Source: Cristatella mucedo (taxonomy: Eukaryota > Bryozoa > Phylactolaemata > Cristatellidae). Taken from it: a DNA stretch of 64,000 nucleotides. Below, in pieces: positions 1 through 13,114 of the stretch. The first letter of the stretch is position 1. Each line of letters begins with the position of its first letter. The stretch covers positions 1,324,501-1,388,500 of the forward strand of contig WPIO01000066.1 of assembly GCA_009760855.2 (NCBI GenBank). The letters run 5' to 3'. The notes under the pieces are model-generated. The model was given only the letters and a program-made list of their open reading frames with translations. It was not told where the DNA came from and did not search any database. The position numbers and the translations under genes were made by a program.

Positions 1-1654
1 CCGCAGGTTCATCCAAGTTAAATTGAATGGATAAAGTTAATCTAGATGCTGAGTATTTGTTCTGGTTACAGTCAAAACTAATGCATTTATACAATTCCCG
101 CAGACTCTAAATAGACCATTTTCAAGGAAAATCACCCTAATTTTGAGTTAAGGGAGATTAATTTTAGCCACAAAGCAAAAATTGTATGGGTATAGCTGAT
201 AAGCAGATGCAGCACGACAATCTATCCAATAAAACTTCGAACAGATGTGTCCTGTTCGGGTTATACTCCAATTAATATTAACTTCAGGTGTTATTACTTG
301 TACTGAAATAGAGAAGCACAAGTGAACCTTGTTACTTACAAGCAATGGTAAATTTTTTGTAATTAATTGGTTCTTATTAATATAACACGTATGCAGAGGG
401 CTTAGTTTGTGCTGCTGATGTCTTATGATCATTGCTACATAGAACGGTAAGAGCTTTAAATTGCCGTGAGAACCGTTTTTTGGTAAATCCGATGTATAGA
501 TATATAGAAAATGGTTTGAAAGCCTGACAATCCACAATCTATATTGTGACAATCCAACTGGCGCTGAATACTAGAATACATTCGATAATTATTTGTTTTA
601 TGCGAGGAATGGTTGGGTGAGATCTAGATTCTTTATATTTGTTCTGAAAATATTTTAAGCACGATTTTTGGGTTTTTGATTTCTTGCCGATGGGCGTTTG
701 ATAAAGTAGCATTATTGAAAACGTGTCATTTAATATTATAATAAAGTGGTTAGGATAGCCAAATTACTCGAGGGTATGACACTGCCTGTCATTTTAACAG
801 TTGCTGCTATACAGCGACTAAGTCAAAGATAATAACGGCAAGTGATAGATAATTTTTGCCTAGCAAATTTGAGAAAGAACAAGGGAACATAAAAAGCTCT
901 AGCGAACGCAATGTTATTGCTGGAGCTTAGGTAAACATTTGCTCAGCAGATCAGGAACAAATTGGGACACAAATGTCGCACCATCAGAGCGACGGATAAG
1001 GTCACCTAATTGAAGCTCAAGCTTTCAGAGCCCATTCGGGAAATTCCGAGTAGCTCTTACAGATTTCACAAGTGTGCTGCTAATAAGGATAATATAGGAG
1101 TGCACTAGACAAAGCTGGAAGGTCCCTAAGTAAGCCGCCGTAATTGAAGGACATGTAGCAGTTGGTAATTGCAATTATTGCTCAGGTTATAGTGACCTTA
1201 TAATCACATTAAAAGCTGGAATAAAATAAGGTTATCAATGGACATGGAAATTTGCATGCATTCTGGATTTTTGAAGATGAGCAAATGCTGTTTCAGCAAT
1301 TTAAATTTGATACATCAAGAGGAATTTTCTGATTCGCTCAAAAAAATCAAGAACCACTAATGTATTATTCCTTTGAAAACCTGATTGAATGAGAAGTCTG
1401 AAACTGGCCAAGCATTTTATTTAGTTGGGAAAAGCGAAGCAGCGGCCGGTCATGAGGGTGAGAGTAAGCATTTTACTACTGATTGCTGTCAGAACTGTCA
1501 GCCATACCAGAGCTGTTGTCAAACATCTGGGATGTGGAAATTTGCTTTGCAGTTATTTCCAAAATCCGCTGCAATGACGTAGCCACTTTATTCAGTAGTT
1601 TAGACAGAATGGCATTGCCATAATATAAGCCAGACTGACACGAGGAGCTATCTT
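1..1654. other. No gene recognised
   Basis: AT-rich sequence with scattered short frames. A 134-codon minus frame at 148-552 has no recognisable domain and is not supported as a gene. If gene A has further exons they should lie here or between 3710 and 7617, but none can be shown. Confidence 0.6.
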
Positions 1655-2818
1655 TTACGGTTTATACTCTCCCTCTTGCTGATGTGATTGCCGAGCACAA
1701 TCTAGGCTTTCACTTCTATGCGGATGACACTCAGTTGTACCGTTGCTTTGATCCCTCCCAGCCTTCGAGCACCTCAAATTCTCTCAACTCACTTGCTGCA
1801 TGCATCGATGACATCCGCACATGGATGGCAGCAAATTTTCTAAAACTAACTAAATGATGATAAAACTAACTTACTAGTTATGGGCAAACCCAGTGTGATC
1901 CAGAGATTGGAAAGGCTGACTCTCAAAAATGGCACTGCCAGCATATCTCCTGTCAAATCAGCTCGAAATCTAGGTGACATATTCCAAACCGACCTGTCGT
2001 TAGACGACCATATCAGCTCCACGGTCATAACTGCCTATTTTCAGCTTCATAACATTGCTAAAATTCGGGCTTGTTTAGATAGGGATACCTCGTCCAAGTT
2101 GGTCCATGCATTCGTGACATCCCGTCTTGACGGCTGCAACTCACTGCTTACTGGACTACCAGCATGTGCGATCAGGCGATTGCAGCTGGTGCAAAACTCT
2201 GCAGCTAGGCTTGTCTGTTGTGAGCGTAGCACTTGCCACATTACTCAACTTCTCGCCGACCTGCACTGGCTACCAGTCAAGCAACGGATTGATTTCAAGG
2301 ATTTGTCGCTCATTTTTAGGTCCCTTCATTCCATGGCTCCAGCCTATCTCTCCGATATACTCCCCCATCATGCCAAGCATCGTACCACCTGGTTTTTGGA
2401 ATCCAGCAGTCTACAAATACCTCGTACAAACCTTAAATCCTTTGGAGACCATGCATTTAGTTCGTATGCTCCCAAAACCTAGAACTCTCTCCCGACCTGC
2501 GTCCGAACATCCCCTGACTTGACCACATTTAAAAGGAACGTAAAAACACATCTATTTAGGACAGCATTTAGTGGGTCCCTGTGATTCGTTCTTGATGTGC
2601 TTATGTGTGCTGACACTGTGCATGCTGCCACTAACCACCTTTGCATGCTGACCCCCTGCATGTCACCCCTAACCATATTATTCATTTCGTTTGTTTTTCA
2701 AGCATGATTTTACTTACCAGTTGATTGCATTTTAGTTTGCAGCAAATGTAAAGCGCCTAGAAAGAGATCAAGTTCTCTGAGGGCACTTTATCAAGTGTAT
2801 TATTATTATTATTATTAC
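1655..2818 (+). mobile_element. LINE A fragment (RT C-terminus to 3' tail)
   Basis: A 5'-truncated copy starts within the RT at FHFYADDTQLY. It continues through LVHAFVTSRLDGCNSLLTGL and LHWLPVKQRIDFK to the 3' end AAAGCGCCTAGAAAGAGATC and an (ATT)n tail at 2798-2817. Stops at about 1855 and frameshifts near 2400 break it. Confidence 0.9.
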
Positions 2819-3149
2819 TAATCTTTTGCAAGCCAACTCGTTTGACATTTTCTAATTTAATTAATTTCTGACGACGTGATGAATAGATGACGAGGCAGTC
2901 TTCTTAACAAACTTTAAAAATTGAGGCAGCTGTCGAAGAGGACACCTAAATTCAAAGCATATGTGATAGTCACACGAAAGGACCATCCCATTAAAGAGCA
3001 AAGTTTCAGATTCCAGCAACACGTTTATGATATCATACAATTGCGTTTGTGATGAAGTATCAGGGTAGTTACCAACATTCAGGATCAATTTTTTGAAAGG
3101 AAACCACTCTATTGTTACGATAACGGTTTGCACAGATTTCGATCATAAA

Positions 3150-3260
3150 ATGTATACACAGAAAATACACTTGGGTATCATCGAAATTTAAGGTATAGCC
3201 GATACCAGTTACTAGTGCTTGAAATTTAAAGGAGTAAAAGTTGCAGACTTTTCGTGATAC
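3150..3260 (-). mobile_element. Tiny antisense RT-like fragment
   Basis: The minus frame reads GIGYTLNFDDTQVYFLC, resembling the LINE A active-site segment GLHFYADDTQLYLC. It sits between two plus-strand LINE A pieces. It is very short and decayed. Confidence 0.25.
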
Positions 3261-3261
3261 G

Positions 3262-3710
3262 GCCATGCCAAGCATCGTACCCACAGCTTTTCGGAATCTA
3301 AAAGTCTACGTATACCACGTACAAACATCAAATCCTTTGGAGACCATGCATTTAGTTATTATGCTCTCAAAGCCTGGAACTCATTCTCGATTTGTGTCAG
3401 AACATCCCTTGAATCTACCACATTTAAAAAGAACTTGAAAACACACCTATTTAGGACAGCATTTAGTGGGTCCCTATTATTCGTCCTTCATGTGCTTATG
3501 GGTGCTGACACTGTGCATGCTCATTCGCATGCTGACCCTGTGTATATCAGCCCTAACCAGGTTTATCATGTTGTTTATTTATCCAGCATGAAATTACTAA
3601 CCATTAAATCTAGCCTCCCTTTGCAACAAATGTAAAACGCATAGGAAGAGATTGAGTTCTTTGAGGGCACTTTATCAACAGCATTATTATTATTGTTATT
3701 ATAATTCATG
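3262..3710 (+). mobile_element. LINE A 3' fragment
   Basis: It begins at the region coding AKHRT (GCCAAGCATCGTACC) and runs through the conserved 3' UTR (GTGGGTCCCTATTATTCGTC) to a decayed ATT-repeat tail. It is severely 5' truncated. Confidence 0.85.
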
Positions 3711-4184
3711 TTTTTCTCCCGGAAATAAAAAACAAGCGTTGGCAAGGAATGAAATTATCCTGTCAATTGCAATAATGCAAAGATTCAACAATATCCGTGC
3801 TGCAGCTTTTTGTGAAAAGTTCGTCAAATAACTTCTTAGGATTTTCAATATAATTTGCCAACAATAGTATCAAGGTTATACGATTTTTGAGGATTCAAAA
3901 TGCTATGCAATTTTAGCAAAGCTCTTAACCCGAGGTAAAACCAGGTGCTCATATGTTCAAGCGTTTTACGTATGTCAATAGTTGTAAAATAATGCAAAGA
4001 GACCTTTTGCAGTAATGTTCTCAATCCCTAAGGTACAGTTTCACTGACCTCGTTTTTATTGATTGGGTGTGATTGCTGGAATGCTGTGATTAAAAACCTA
4101 TCATCTAATCAGAATTCATGGGAACGTCTGTGAAGTCAAGTGGCGATTCAAATGATAGCCGTCTGTTGCTTTTGCCTCGTGATT

Positions 4185-4305
4185 AAAGTTATCCTCCACC
4201 AAGGTCTGCCCGTGAGGTCGTGGGCCCACTAGAGCCCACGTCATACTTGATGCACCTGAAAGGCGATTATGTTCTCCTGCGTCACTATGCAAATAAACTG
4301 AATTT
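4185..4305 (+). mobile_element. SINE family 2, decayed, with hairpin in head
   Basis: CCACCAAGGTCTGCCCGTGA and GGTCGTGGGCCC match the family 2 head, and GATTATGTTCTCCTGCGTCA matches its tail. A small insertion creates the perfect hairpin CGTGGGC/GCCCACG around 4215-4240. Confidence 0.5.
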
Positions 4306-4741
4306 TTTTATTTGTCGTCGGGGCATGTCGGCTTTCTTAGGTTCGATGATACCTTGTGCCCCAATCATACCAGTGGTTATCACATTTTTTCACTAAGCTA
4401 GCGATAGCTATCGTCCTAAAGGTATATCTGTCCTAAAGGTATATGCTATACAAGTTTACTCTCAGCTAGTGTGAATTGCTTCCTCTCACAAAAGTATTTG
4501 TTACGTGATAGTTACATAGCTCCGTAAAACCGCTGCGTATAGGATCATTTTAAGAAAGAATTAAATAACAGACGTGTGTAGCCTATATATTCAGGACGTT
4601 GCATGGCTACCAACTAATTACATATCATAATATGATGAATTTATTTAGGCCAAGGGCCATAGACGCCACGGACTCGAGCGACCTTATTCGATTAGTGATG
4701 ACTACACATTTGGCTGAGCGGTCAACGTATATTGAAGGTCA

Positions 4742-5290
4742 TGAGTAATGTAATGTATCTCCGTCTGTAACTCCACCAAGTCATAAATACCATGTGGGTG
4801 TTACGCAGGAGAGTTTTGTATAGCTCACTCACAGCCTAAGTGGCTTTCGGTACGCATTCGGCAGCCAACAGACTTCGTCTCACGCAACAAAGAGAAATTG
4901 GGAACCATAGCAGAGTCAGGATAGCAGTTGAGGTAGTGAGTAGCATAGAAGTAGCAGCTTAGGACCGCTGAAAAAGATGTGCCATAGTCGGCAGTTGGAG
5001 AGTAGATGTCGTTGCGCAAGAATTGTGGAAGTGAGTTCCACAGTCTAGGACCTGCAGAGCTAAAGCTTCTGTCGCCAACTGTCTTTAAGCGGAGGAATGG
5101 GATAGCTAATTTATTGTCTACACAGGATCTCAGGGCACGAACAGGCTGAAACTGATGCAGCAGTTCAGCTAGGTACGAAGGAGCTAAGCCGTGGCGGGCC
5201 TACTGGGTCAGCGTAAGAATGAGTACTGATACATTAGGATTTTCTGAAATTCTTCGAACGTTGTGTAAGCGTAAGATAGTATTTCAAAAT
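4742..5290 (-). mobile_element. LINE B (L2/CR1-like) 3' fragment
   Basis: The minus frame contains SFSAVLSCYFYATHYLNCY and LRETKSVGCRMRTESHLG, a C-terminus also found in six other places here. The 3' end is ACTTGGTGGAGTTACAGACG followed by an ACATT-type tail at about 4745. The upstream part encodes the WNSLPQFL-type and HQFQPVRALRS-type region. It is distinct from LINE A in its last ~60 residues and its tail. Confidence 0.82.
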
Positions 5291-5424
5291 CGGACTCTTC
5301 TCCAACTGTTGTGAGTACAGTTACTTTTTATTTAGAAATAGGTAACTAACCTAAAGTTAATTAGAAGGACTTTCCGGGAAATGAGCCACACGAGTATTGA
5401 CTACATACCTTTATTATGGTCACG

Positions 5425-5550
5425 AAATAGCTCAGAAGGTAAAGAGCTCGCTCTTCACGACCGATGGATTGAATACGGCAGAGGACGATACTCCAGTGAT
5501 TAATGCAGACGCTGGTGGTAGCCGTTAAGGCTATTCTGCCGCTTTAAAAA
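5425..5550 (+). mobile_element. SINE family 1, divergent copy
   Basis: A tRNA-like head (ATAGCTCAGAAGGTAAAGAG) has a decayed B box (GGATTGAATAC). The body is GGTGGTAGCCGTTAAGGCTA, similar to the family 1 body, and an A-rich end follows. Confidence 0.55.
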
Positions 5551-6485
5551 AAATAGTTTTAATAATTCTTTTTATTGAAACAAGTTCATAAAGTGACTTC
5601 GAGACACCCTAGTCAATTATAATGTGCACTTAACCATGAAGCTGAAGATGCAATATGCTTTCATTCCCATTCTTTAAAGTAGAACTACACATACGCAATA
5701 TCTCCTTTGTGGCTGATATACCTGAATAGGCAAACCTTGAACTGGACACCAATTTCCAAAGGTTGTTTAAACTGGGTTAAGTACCAGCTTCGGTGTACTC
5801 AACACTTATTGGGACACAACGTCACCTCATCTAACATTTGAATGTAAATTGTTAAACCTCAAATTGGCAACTGTCTACCTCGGTTACTGAGGATAGCTTT
5901 CGTAATGGGCTATTTATAATCGAGTCTCTTAATTGAGGTTCACTTGCTTTAAACAATTGACTAAATATATATTATTCTGCTGCTTTCTTTTTACACTTAT
6001 CAAAATTTACTAGCACCGTCCTAGTTTATTCAAATGTAATAGCCTGCTTCTTAAATGACAAGGTAAGTCGGTAAATAAATGCAATACTACTTTTACACTT
6101 GGAATTTTACATCGCTCATTTGCAATCGTTACAGTGCAAGGTGTTTTACATATTTCATTACTATTAAAATAGTATGGAAGTCCCCTTAGCATGTAAAAAA
6201 AATTGGAAATAAAAGAAATGATTTACAATCGCGTGGTTAAAAGCAGATTGGGTGAGCTAACATAGTTGCTGGGTTCATTAAGACCTGATGATATTCTCTC
6301 AATGAAAAGTGGTACCACTATATACAAACTGTTAACTTAATGATGTCACATTATATACAATAGGAAAATGTCCAGGATCACTAATAGAAAACTCAACGAA
6401 GAACATGCCTGTCTTGTGGAGATTGTAATAAAGCCAGATCAAGACCTGAGACTCTATCGAGAAAATAATTTTCACACTGTGGGTT
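5551..6485. other. No gene recognised
   Basis: AT-rich, non-repetitive to the eye; nothing supported on either strand. Confidence 0.6.
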
Positions 6486-7088
6486 AATAATTATAATAAT
6501 AAGAATAATGAACTCGATAAAGCACCCCAAGAAAACTCAATCTCTTTCTAGGCAATTTGCATTTGCTGCAAAGGGAAACCCGAATGAATGGTGAGTAATA
6601 TCCTGCTTTATGAACAGCTTGAATAACATGTTTAGTGGAGACATGTATAGGGTCAGCATGCAGGTGTGGTTAGTGGCGGCATGCACAGTGTCAGAACGCA
6701 TAAGCAAATGCAGGACGTTTCTTAGGAACACACTAAATGTTGTGGATAATAGGTGCGTTTTGAGTTCTTTTTAAATGTGGTCAAGTCAGGGGATGTTCTA
6801 ACACAAGTCGGGAGGGAGTTCCAGGCATTCGGAGCATACAAACTAAATGCATTGTCTCCAAAGGATTTGAGGTTTGCACGAGGTTTTAGTAAACTGTGGG
6901 ATTCCGAACAGCGGATGGTACGATGCTTGGCCTTGTGGGAGTGTGGATCTGAGAGATAGGCTGCAGCCAAAGAATGAAGTAACCTAAATTTGAGTGATAG
7001 AAACCTTGAAGTCGACCCGTTGCTTGACTGGGAGCCAGTGCTGGTCGGCAAGAATTGGCATGACGTGGCAAATGCAAAGCTCACGACA
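6486..7088 (-). mobile_element. LINE A 3' fragment
   Basis: A minus-strand copy has the ATT-type tail at 6486-6515, the GCGCTTTATC-type 3' UTR, and the C-terminal coding part (AKHRT, FGDNAFSLYAPNAWNSLPT). It is truncated at the sequence for LLPTSTGSQ. Confidence 0.88.
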
Positions 7089-7617
7089 GAATGCTCATAT
7101 AAAAGGTAGGCATAATAAACTAAATGCTAAACTTTAAATAGAGCTCAATGTATTCGTGTTACCCTAAGAGAGCTTATTTGAAATCTGGGCCCTTCCAATA
7201 TGTCACTCATGCTGGAGCTGGTGAATGCTGTCGTAAAATACATTCACTTCGACCGTTGTAAGGAGAAGCAACTTGACCGCCGGCCAACACTTTTATTTAT
7301 CGAAGCCAACCTTGAGAGGACAGCGTGCGGATCAGCAATGCCTGTCAAATCACTGGAAGAGCCACAGGCTAAAAATAGCCATCTATTTTATAAGGTTGTT
7401 CTTAAGGTCAGAGTATTATCTAGCTTTATTACCACTTTCTGAGTGACATAAAATGACTAGACACTGTGTGTGAGTTTTACTTTAATCTGTCGTAAACTGA
7501 GTTTATCTTGACATAATTACTACATAGGACAGCAAGCAGGGCCGTGTTTTTATGATCAAGGAATAATCAGGTTTTAGAGCTACATTCAATGTTGCCGTGT
7601 TACGTCACTTTTTATAG

Positions 7618-8435
7618 GGATCAGGGAGACACCAGAGACCTACGACTCAATGGATTATACGTTCTTGGCAATCGCGGCCATAGCATTACTGATGGCCAGT
7701 GCATTGATGCTTGTCGGCTTGTTGTATGGTGGCTCAATTTACAACATCTCTATCTTAAGTATATCGGCAAACCAATCACTCTCCAGTGGCTTCAGCATAA
7801 CTGCATCTATGCATTCAGCAGCGACGTCCCCGGCCGGCACTGTGAGCCTGGCTCCCTCATCCACCATGAATACATGGACTGTAGGCATACCTTCTTCCTC
7901 GACGACTCAGGGAGCTTCTACTCGAGAAAGTTTACCAGCACAAAATACCGATACTGCTGCTACGATTTCCTCAAAGTCTAGCGGGCTTACTGGAATATTG
8001 TCGTCTACCACTAAAGGAGCACCGTCCCAAAGATCTTCAGCTTTGCCAGCTGTCACTGATGTGGTTGGCAAAGAAAAGAATAATGGCAAAAATAATAACT
8101 GCTGGATACTGGTCGATATATCCACACCTAAACAGCAACCTCTAGGTGGAGACAAATGTGTTGAACCCTTATTAGCTTCGTCAAACAGCGAGATACCTGC
8201 AAAGCTAGATATCATGTTTGCTGAATCATTTCAAATCGTTACTCGAGACAAGGTAGAAAACGAAAGCATTTTATCTAAAAATGAAGCAACTTTCAGCCCT
8301 ACTGTATTTGTCGCAGCAGGCTTGAAGCTTACATCTGAAAAAGTCGAGAATGAAAAAGTCAACGATGTAACAACACAAAGCCTTCACATAGTAAAAATAA
8401 ACGAGGCACGTGAAGAGGGTTTTCTCCCACAATGA
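7618..8435 (+). CDS. Gene A: terminal-type exon with transmembrane helix and Ser/Thr-rich tail
   Basis: An open frame of 261 codons runs from ATG at 7650 to TGA at 8433. It also stays open upstream to an acceptor, CACTTTTTATAG|GG, where the exon would enter in phase 1 like every gene B exon. The protein starts IRETPETYDSMDY, then a helix (FLAIAAIALLMASALMLVG) and a long Ser/Thr-rich region (for example TTQGASTRES), ending in a charged region. Acidic stalk, helix and Ser/Thr-rich tail in one last exon mirrors gene B's terminal exon. It could be the 3' end of an upstream IgSF relative whose Ig exons lie outside or unrecognised. It lacks the basic stop-transfer block, so a single-exon type II or signal-anchored mucin-like protein starting at 7650 is the alternative. 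Confidence 0.5.
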
Positions 8436-8566
8436 AATGCAGATACGAAACTGATATGGTTAGCTGATTACTTGTGTTGAAATTAGGAAATACAGCCCTT
8501 AACCTCTGAAAATGAGAACAATTTGCTAAAAAAGGTTATCAATTTTCACTTAAATGTCATAACCTA

Positions 8567-8572
8567 AATAAA
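8567..8572 (+). promoter_or_regulatory. Poly(A) signal of gene A exon
   Basis: AATAAA lies 132 nt after the stop at 8435, within an AT-rich stretch (CCTAAATAAAACAAAAAG). The close spacing supports the exon being a real 3'-terminal exon. Confidence 0.5.
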
Positions 8573-8867
8573 ACAAAAAGTCCTCAGCTAGAGCCGCCGA
8601 TTTTCCAACTCGGGCAACCCAGAATAAAAAAAATTACCCAAAATGAAGCACAAAGGAATGAAGTTGACAATCAAACCGATCAATTTGGTTTTTCACAAAG
8701 TCTTTGTTAGCTGGGAATGGAAAATATAAAAAAAGCCAAACTAGAGAGTTAGGATTGGCGAGCTATGACAAAGATCCACTTAAATAGTCTAGCAAAGCTC
8801 TTGAAATAAAGAACACAATTTTCTGAGTCATTCTGAGATATTCTTGGTCGCCTTTAATTTTTAAAGT

Positions 8868-11800
8868 AATAATAATATTAATAATTCACTTGATAAAGCG
8901 CCCTCAGAGAACTTTATCTCTCTCTAGGCGCTTTACATTTGCTGTAAGGTGAAATTCAATTGAATGGTAAGTAAAATCATGCTTGAAAAACAAACGAAAT
9001 GAATAATATAGTTAGGGTGACATGCACAGGGTCAGCATGCAAATGTGGTTAGTGGCAGCATACACAGTGTCAGCACATATAAGCACATCAAGGACGAATC
9101 AAAGGGACCCACTAAATGCTGTCGTAAATAGGTGTGTTTTTAGGTTCCTTTTAAATGTGGTCAAGTCAGGGGATGTTTTGACACAGGTTGAGAGGGAGTT
9201 CCAGGCTTTGGGAGCATATGAACTAAATACACGGTCTCCAAAGTATTTAAGGTTTGTATGAGGTATTTCTAGACTGTTGGATTCTGAAAAGCAGGTGGTA
9301 CGATGCTTGGCCTGATGGGGTAGTATATCTGACAGATAGGCTGGAGCCATAGAATGAAGGGACCTAAAAGTGAGCGACAAAACCTTGAAATCAATCCGTT
9401 GCTTGACTGGTAGCCAGTGCAGGTCGTTGAAAAGTGGAGTAATGTGGTAACTGCCAAGCTCACGACAGACAAGCCTAGCTGCAGAGTTTTGCACCAGCTG
9501 CAATCGCCTGATCGCACATGCTGGTAGGCCAGTAAGAAGTGAGTTGCAGAAGTCGAGACGAGATGTCACGAATGCATGAACTAACTTGGACGTGGTATCT
9601 TTATCTAAACAAGCCCGAATTTTAGCAATTTTATGAAGCTGAAAATAGGCGGATTTGACTGTGGAGCTGATATGGTCGTCTAACGAGAGGTCGCTTTGGA
9701 ATATGACACCTAGGTTCCGAGCTGATTCAACAGGAGATATGCTGGCAGAGCCAATTTTGAGAGTCAGCCTTTCCAATCTCTGGATCACACTGGGTTTGCC
9801 CATAACTAGTAAGTTAGTTTTATCATCGTTAAGTTTTAGAAAATTTGCTGCCGTCCATGTGCGGATGCCATAAATGCATGCAGCTAGTAAGCTGAGAGAA
9901 TTTGAGGTGCTCGAAGGCTGGGAGGGATCAAAGCAAAGGTACAACTGAGTGTCATCCGCATAGAAGTGTAAGCCTAGATTGTGCTTGGAAATCACGTCAG
10001 CAAGAGGCAGAGTATAAACCGCGAAAAGAACCGGACCTAGCACTGAGCCCTGAGGTACTCAATATTTCAGAGGTACTTCAGATGATCTTCGTCGATTCAC
10101 GTCAATACTCTGGAGTCTCCCACTGAGATAGGACCTGAACCACTGCAGCACAGTGCCAGTGATGCCCAGGCGAGGTGAGAGGCGCTCTAGAAGAGCTTGG
10201 GGATCGATGGTATCAAAAGCTGCCGAAAGATCAAGCAAAACAAGGAGACACTCTACCCATCTCTGCATTCCTAAGTAGGTCGTTGTATACCCTAAGCAAT
10301 GCTGACTCTGTGGAGTGATTAGCTCTAATGCAAGACTGGAACTTACTAGCAAGGTGTGAGGTTTCGATATACGAGTTCAGCTGGTCCGCCACGACCCGTT
10401 CCAGTGTCTTTGATAGGAATGGTAGAAGGGAGACTGGGCGGTAGTTGCTCAAGTTCTCTTGGTCAAGTGTAGTTTTCTTAAGAAGTGGCCTGAGCACAGC
10501 TTTTTTGAAAGGTGCTGGGACATGACCTGAGGCTAATGACAAATTAATTGTGTTAGTTATGCATGGCAGCAGCAGATCAATGCAACGTAGGAGCAGGACA
10601 GTGGGAATAGGGTCCAGAGGACTTGTTGTCTTCTTTGATTGAGATACGAACTTTAGGACTAGATCACTAGTGACCTGCCTAAATGCAGACATTGAGGTGC
10701 AGCCAGGAACCGAGGAACAGCATTCTAGTGGGGAGGTTGTCATCGCAGGGATGGATTCCCTTATCTTGTCTATCTTGTGCACAAAGAATCGAGAGAAGCG
10801 ATCGGCTAGATCATCATTAGGATCATCAGGTAAGGAGCGGTTGAGGAGATGGTTTATTGTCGCCATCAGCATTCTTGGATTGTCCATCTGTGATTCAACA
10901 GTGTTTTTATAAAAACTAGACTTAGCCTTTGCTAGGATCGATTGGTACAACTTACAGTAGTCTGCATATGCCTGTCGATGGACAGTTAGTACGTATCTTT
11001 AGTATGGTTTTTCAAGCTTTCGTTTAGTAGACTTGGCTAGTTTAATGTTTGTGGTAAACTATAGGCCGTCTGGGCGGGGGCGCATGGGGCGCTTTGTCAG
11101 AGGTGCAATCTCGTCGAGCGTGTCAGCTAGTGTCGTGTTGTAGCTATCTACCAATGATGACAGATCGGAGGGAGGATTGAGCAGCAGAGGTGAAGCAGAT
11201 ATTCTCGAACGGACAGCATCCATGTCAAGGGTCTTGAGGTTTCGCGATTCACAGGTTATTTTAGAGGAGGATTTGGGCACACACTGTAGATTGAATGAGA
11301 TCTGCATGTGGTCAGATAAGCAGGATTTGGTAATAATTGGTGATGAAAAAGTGCAGTTATATGAGAAAATCTGGTCGAGTGTGTGACCCTTGATGTGGGT
11401 AGGGCCATGCACATGAGCCACAAGAGACAATGACTCAGTCAATGCACAAAATTCGGTGCTGAAAGCGTCAGATAAGTTATCAAAGTGAGCATTGAAATCA
11501 CCCATTACGAGGAAGGATCGATTTCTTGCACACAGATTCGAAATGAGATCTAAGAAATCTGAGATAAAGGAGGATTTGGTTCCTGGTGGGCAATAGACTA
11601 CTGCCACTATAGGTAGCTTGTTTTTGGGTGAGACCAAGACAATTGATTCAAAAGACTGCTTCGAGGGTACGGCAAATGGCTTGAAGTTGAATTTCGAGTG
11701 CACGACAATAGCAACTCCACCTCCAGTTTTGATTGATCTAGGGGTGGGAAAGAACGAGAAACCAGATGGAGTTGCGTCTTTAATTGTCGGACAGTTTATC

Positions 11801-12260
11801 GATTTCAGCCAAGTTTCAGTTAGGGCGAGCAGGTCGATACCATTTTCAGAAATAAGGTCACTTATTACTAGAGGTTTATTGCACACTGAGCGAGGATTCC
11901 AAAGGCAAGCATTAAGTCTGGCCGATGGGGTACAACAGGCTTGATGACCACGAAGTTTGAGGAATTTACACTGACGCATGTGGGGGATGGTGCTGAGCGG
12001 TTCGAGACAATGCTAGGAATACCGAACGAGCTGGTACTCAGCTTGCAGGTTCCGCCCAACGAGCAGCGTCTGAGCTGGCGTTACCAGCCACAGCTGCAGC
12101 TACGGCTACGGGTGCTTTTCTTTTGTTAATGCATAGTTCATGAATCTTAGCAACAACATTAATATCTAGGAATGCATTTGATATGCGATGACTAAGCGAT
12201 AACAGCTGCTGACGATCGTAACTAACAAGCAGGTTACTAGCCGCCGGCAAAGCTAAGGCA
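8868..12260 (-). mobile_element. LINE A (L2/CR1-like), longest copy, nearly full length, broken
   Basis: Reading the minus strand, the element starts near 12260 with a short Ala-rich leader. An APE-type endonuclease follows (11979-11059) with CLWNPRSVCNK, LTETWL, GDFNAH and the catalytic SDH. The reverse transcriptase (10950-9099) has SPLDPIPT, NYRPVSLLP, LLDLSAAFDT, then FYADDTQLYL with the catalytic YADD. The C-terminal thumb-like region reads HAFVTSRLDFCNSLLTGLP, LHWLPVKQRIDFK and KAWNSL. The 3' UTR ends in GGCGCTTTATCAAGTG and an ATT-repeat tail at 8868-8890. Frameshifts near 11050, 10300 and 10050 make it non-autonomous. It is the reference for the fragments listed below. Confidence 0.92.
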
Positions 12261-13114
12261 GCAGCCAGTGTGGGAGACCCAGCAGCCCAAAGCGATAAGC
12301 GTTTAGATGTCCATAGGCACGTAATTTCTTACGCGCTACGGTCAAATAACAATCAGAATAACTTTAAACAGGTCTTAGCTGTATCGTTTCCGTATACGAT
12401 GTTCGCAAGAACTTTGGTTTTCAGAAGAATTCTGCAACGAACAAGAATGCACGTTAGAGAGCTCTATGTCAGGAGGCGAGAAAGTGAGTTGGCAACTGAG
12501 TGGTGAAGTAGCAAATAAACCACCTGGTGATAAGGAGCATTCCACTGCTTTCACTTATTAAAATGAGCAGGCCAACTTCAGCTTACCCTAAGAGATGAAA
12601 ACTTGTTGATCAGTTCGTTGATGGCTTCATCTTTCAAAAATACTGCTTTGAATTGTTTTGTAACCATCTCAATAATGTGACTACTATTAATAAAGTAAAC
12701 TAATTCAGATCAGTGTATCCAATGAAAAATGATCCCATCACGTCACTTTATTTATAAGACCCTTTTGAGGCTGATCTTAGGCATGCCCGACTGTGTGATC
12801 CATTCAAAGCGAAGCTTTGTAGGACACTGTACTTACAGGAGGTAATGGCTGAGCTTTGCCAAAATAAGCAGCCAACCTATCGCAGTACGAATAAGCAGTA
12901 TAATTCAGTAAAATTGCATCCGCAAAAAAGACAATAGTAATTTGGGAAACATCTCGACTAGTTCAATAAGGAAGACGAGCTAAGAACTAATTAAGGCTTT
13001 GTCCGTGATCTGAGAATCAGCTCCTTTGGAGTTTTAGCATTTTGTGGAACCTCTCTTCATGTTCTCTCTCAGGCTTCGTTTTGTATCAGTCAAGCTTAGT
13101 TATTTCCTGGCCAT
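12261..13114. other. No gene recognised; possible LINE A 5' leader
   Basis: The part next to 12260 could still be LINE A 5' leader, as the 5' end is not defined by sequence. The remainder is unremarkable AT-rich DNA. Confidence 0.45.

Noticed and set aside
148-552. 134-codon minus-strand frame with a C...W spacing like an Ig domain (HLCFSIS, NINWSI)
   Set aside because: No F-strand motif, no splice sites in a matching phase, and low-complexity AT-rich composition; chance is more likely.
7200-7442. 80-codon frame ending SHLFYKVVLKVR as a possible Ig G strand for gene A
   Set aside because: No acceptor or donor in the required phase and no other Ig landmarks.
11177-11944. Plus-strand frames of 69 and 108 codons
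   Set aside because: They are complementary-strand shadows of the LINE A endonuclease.
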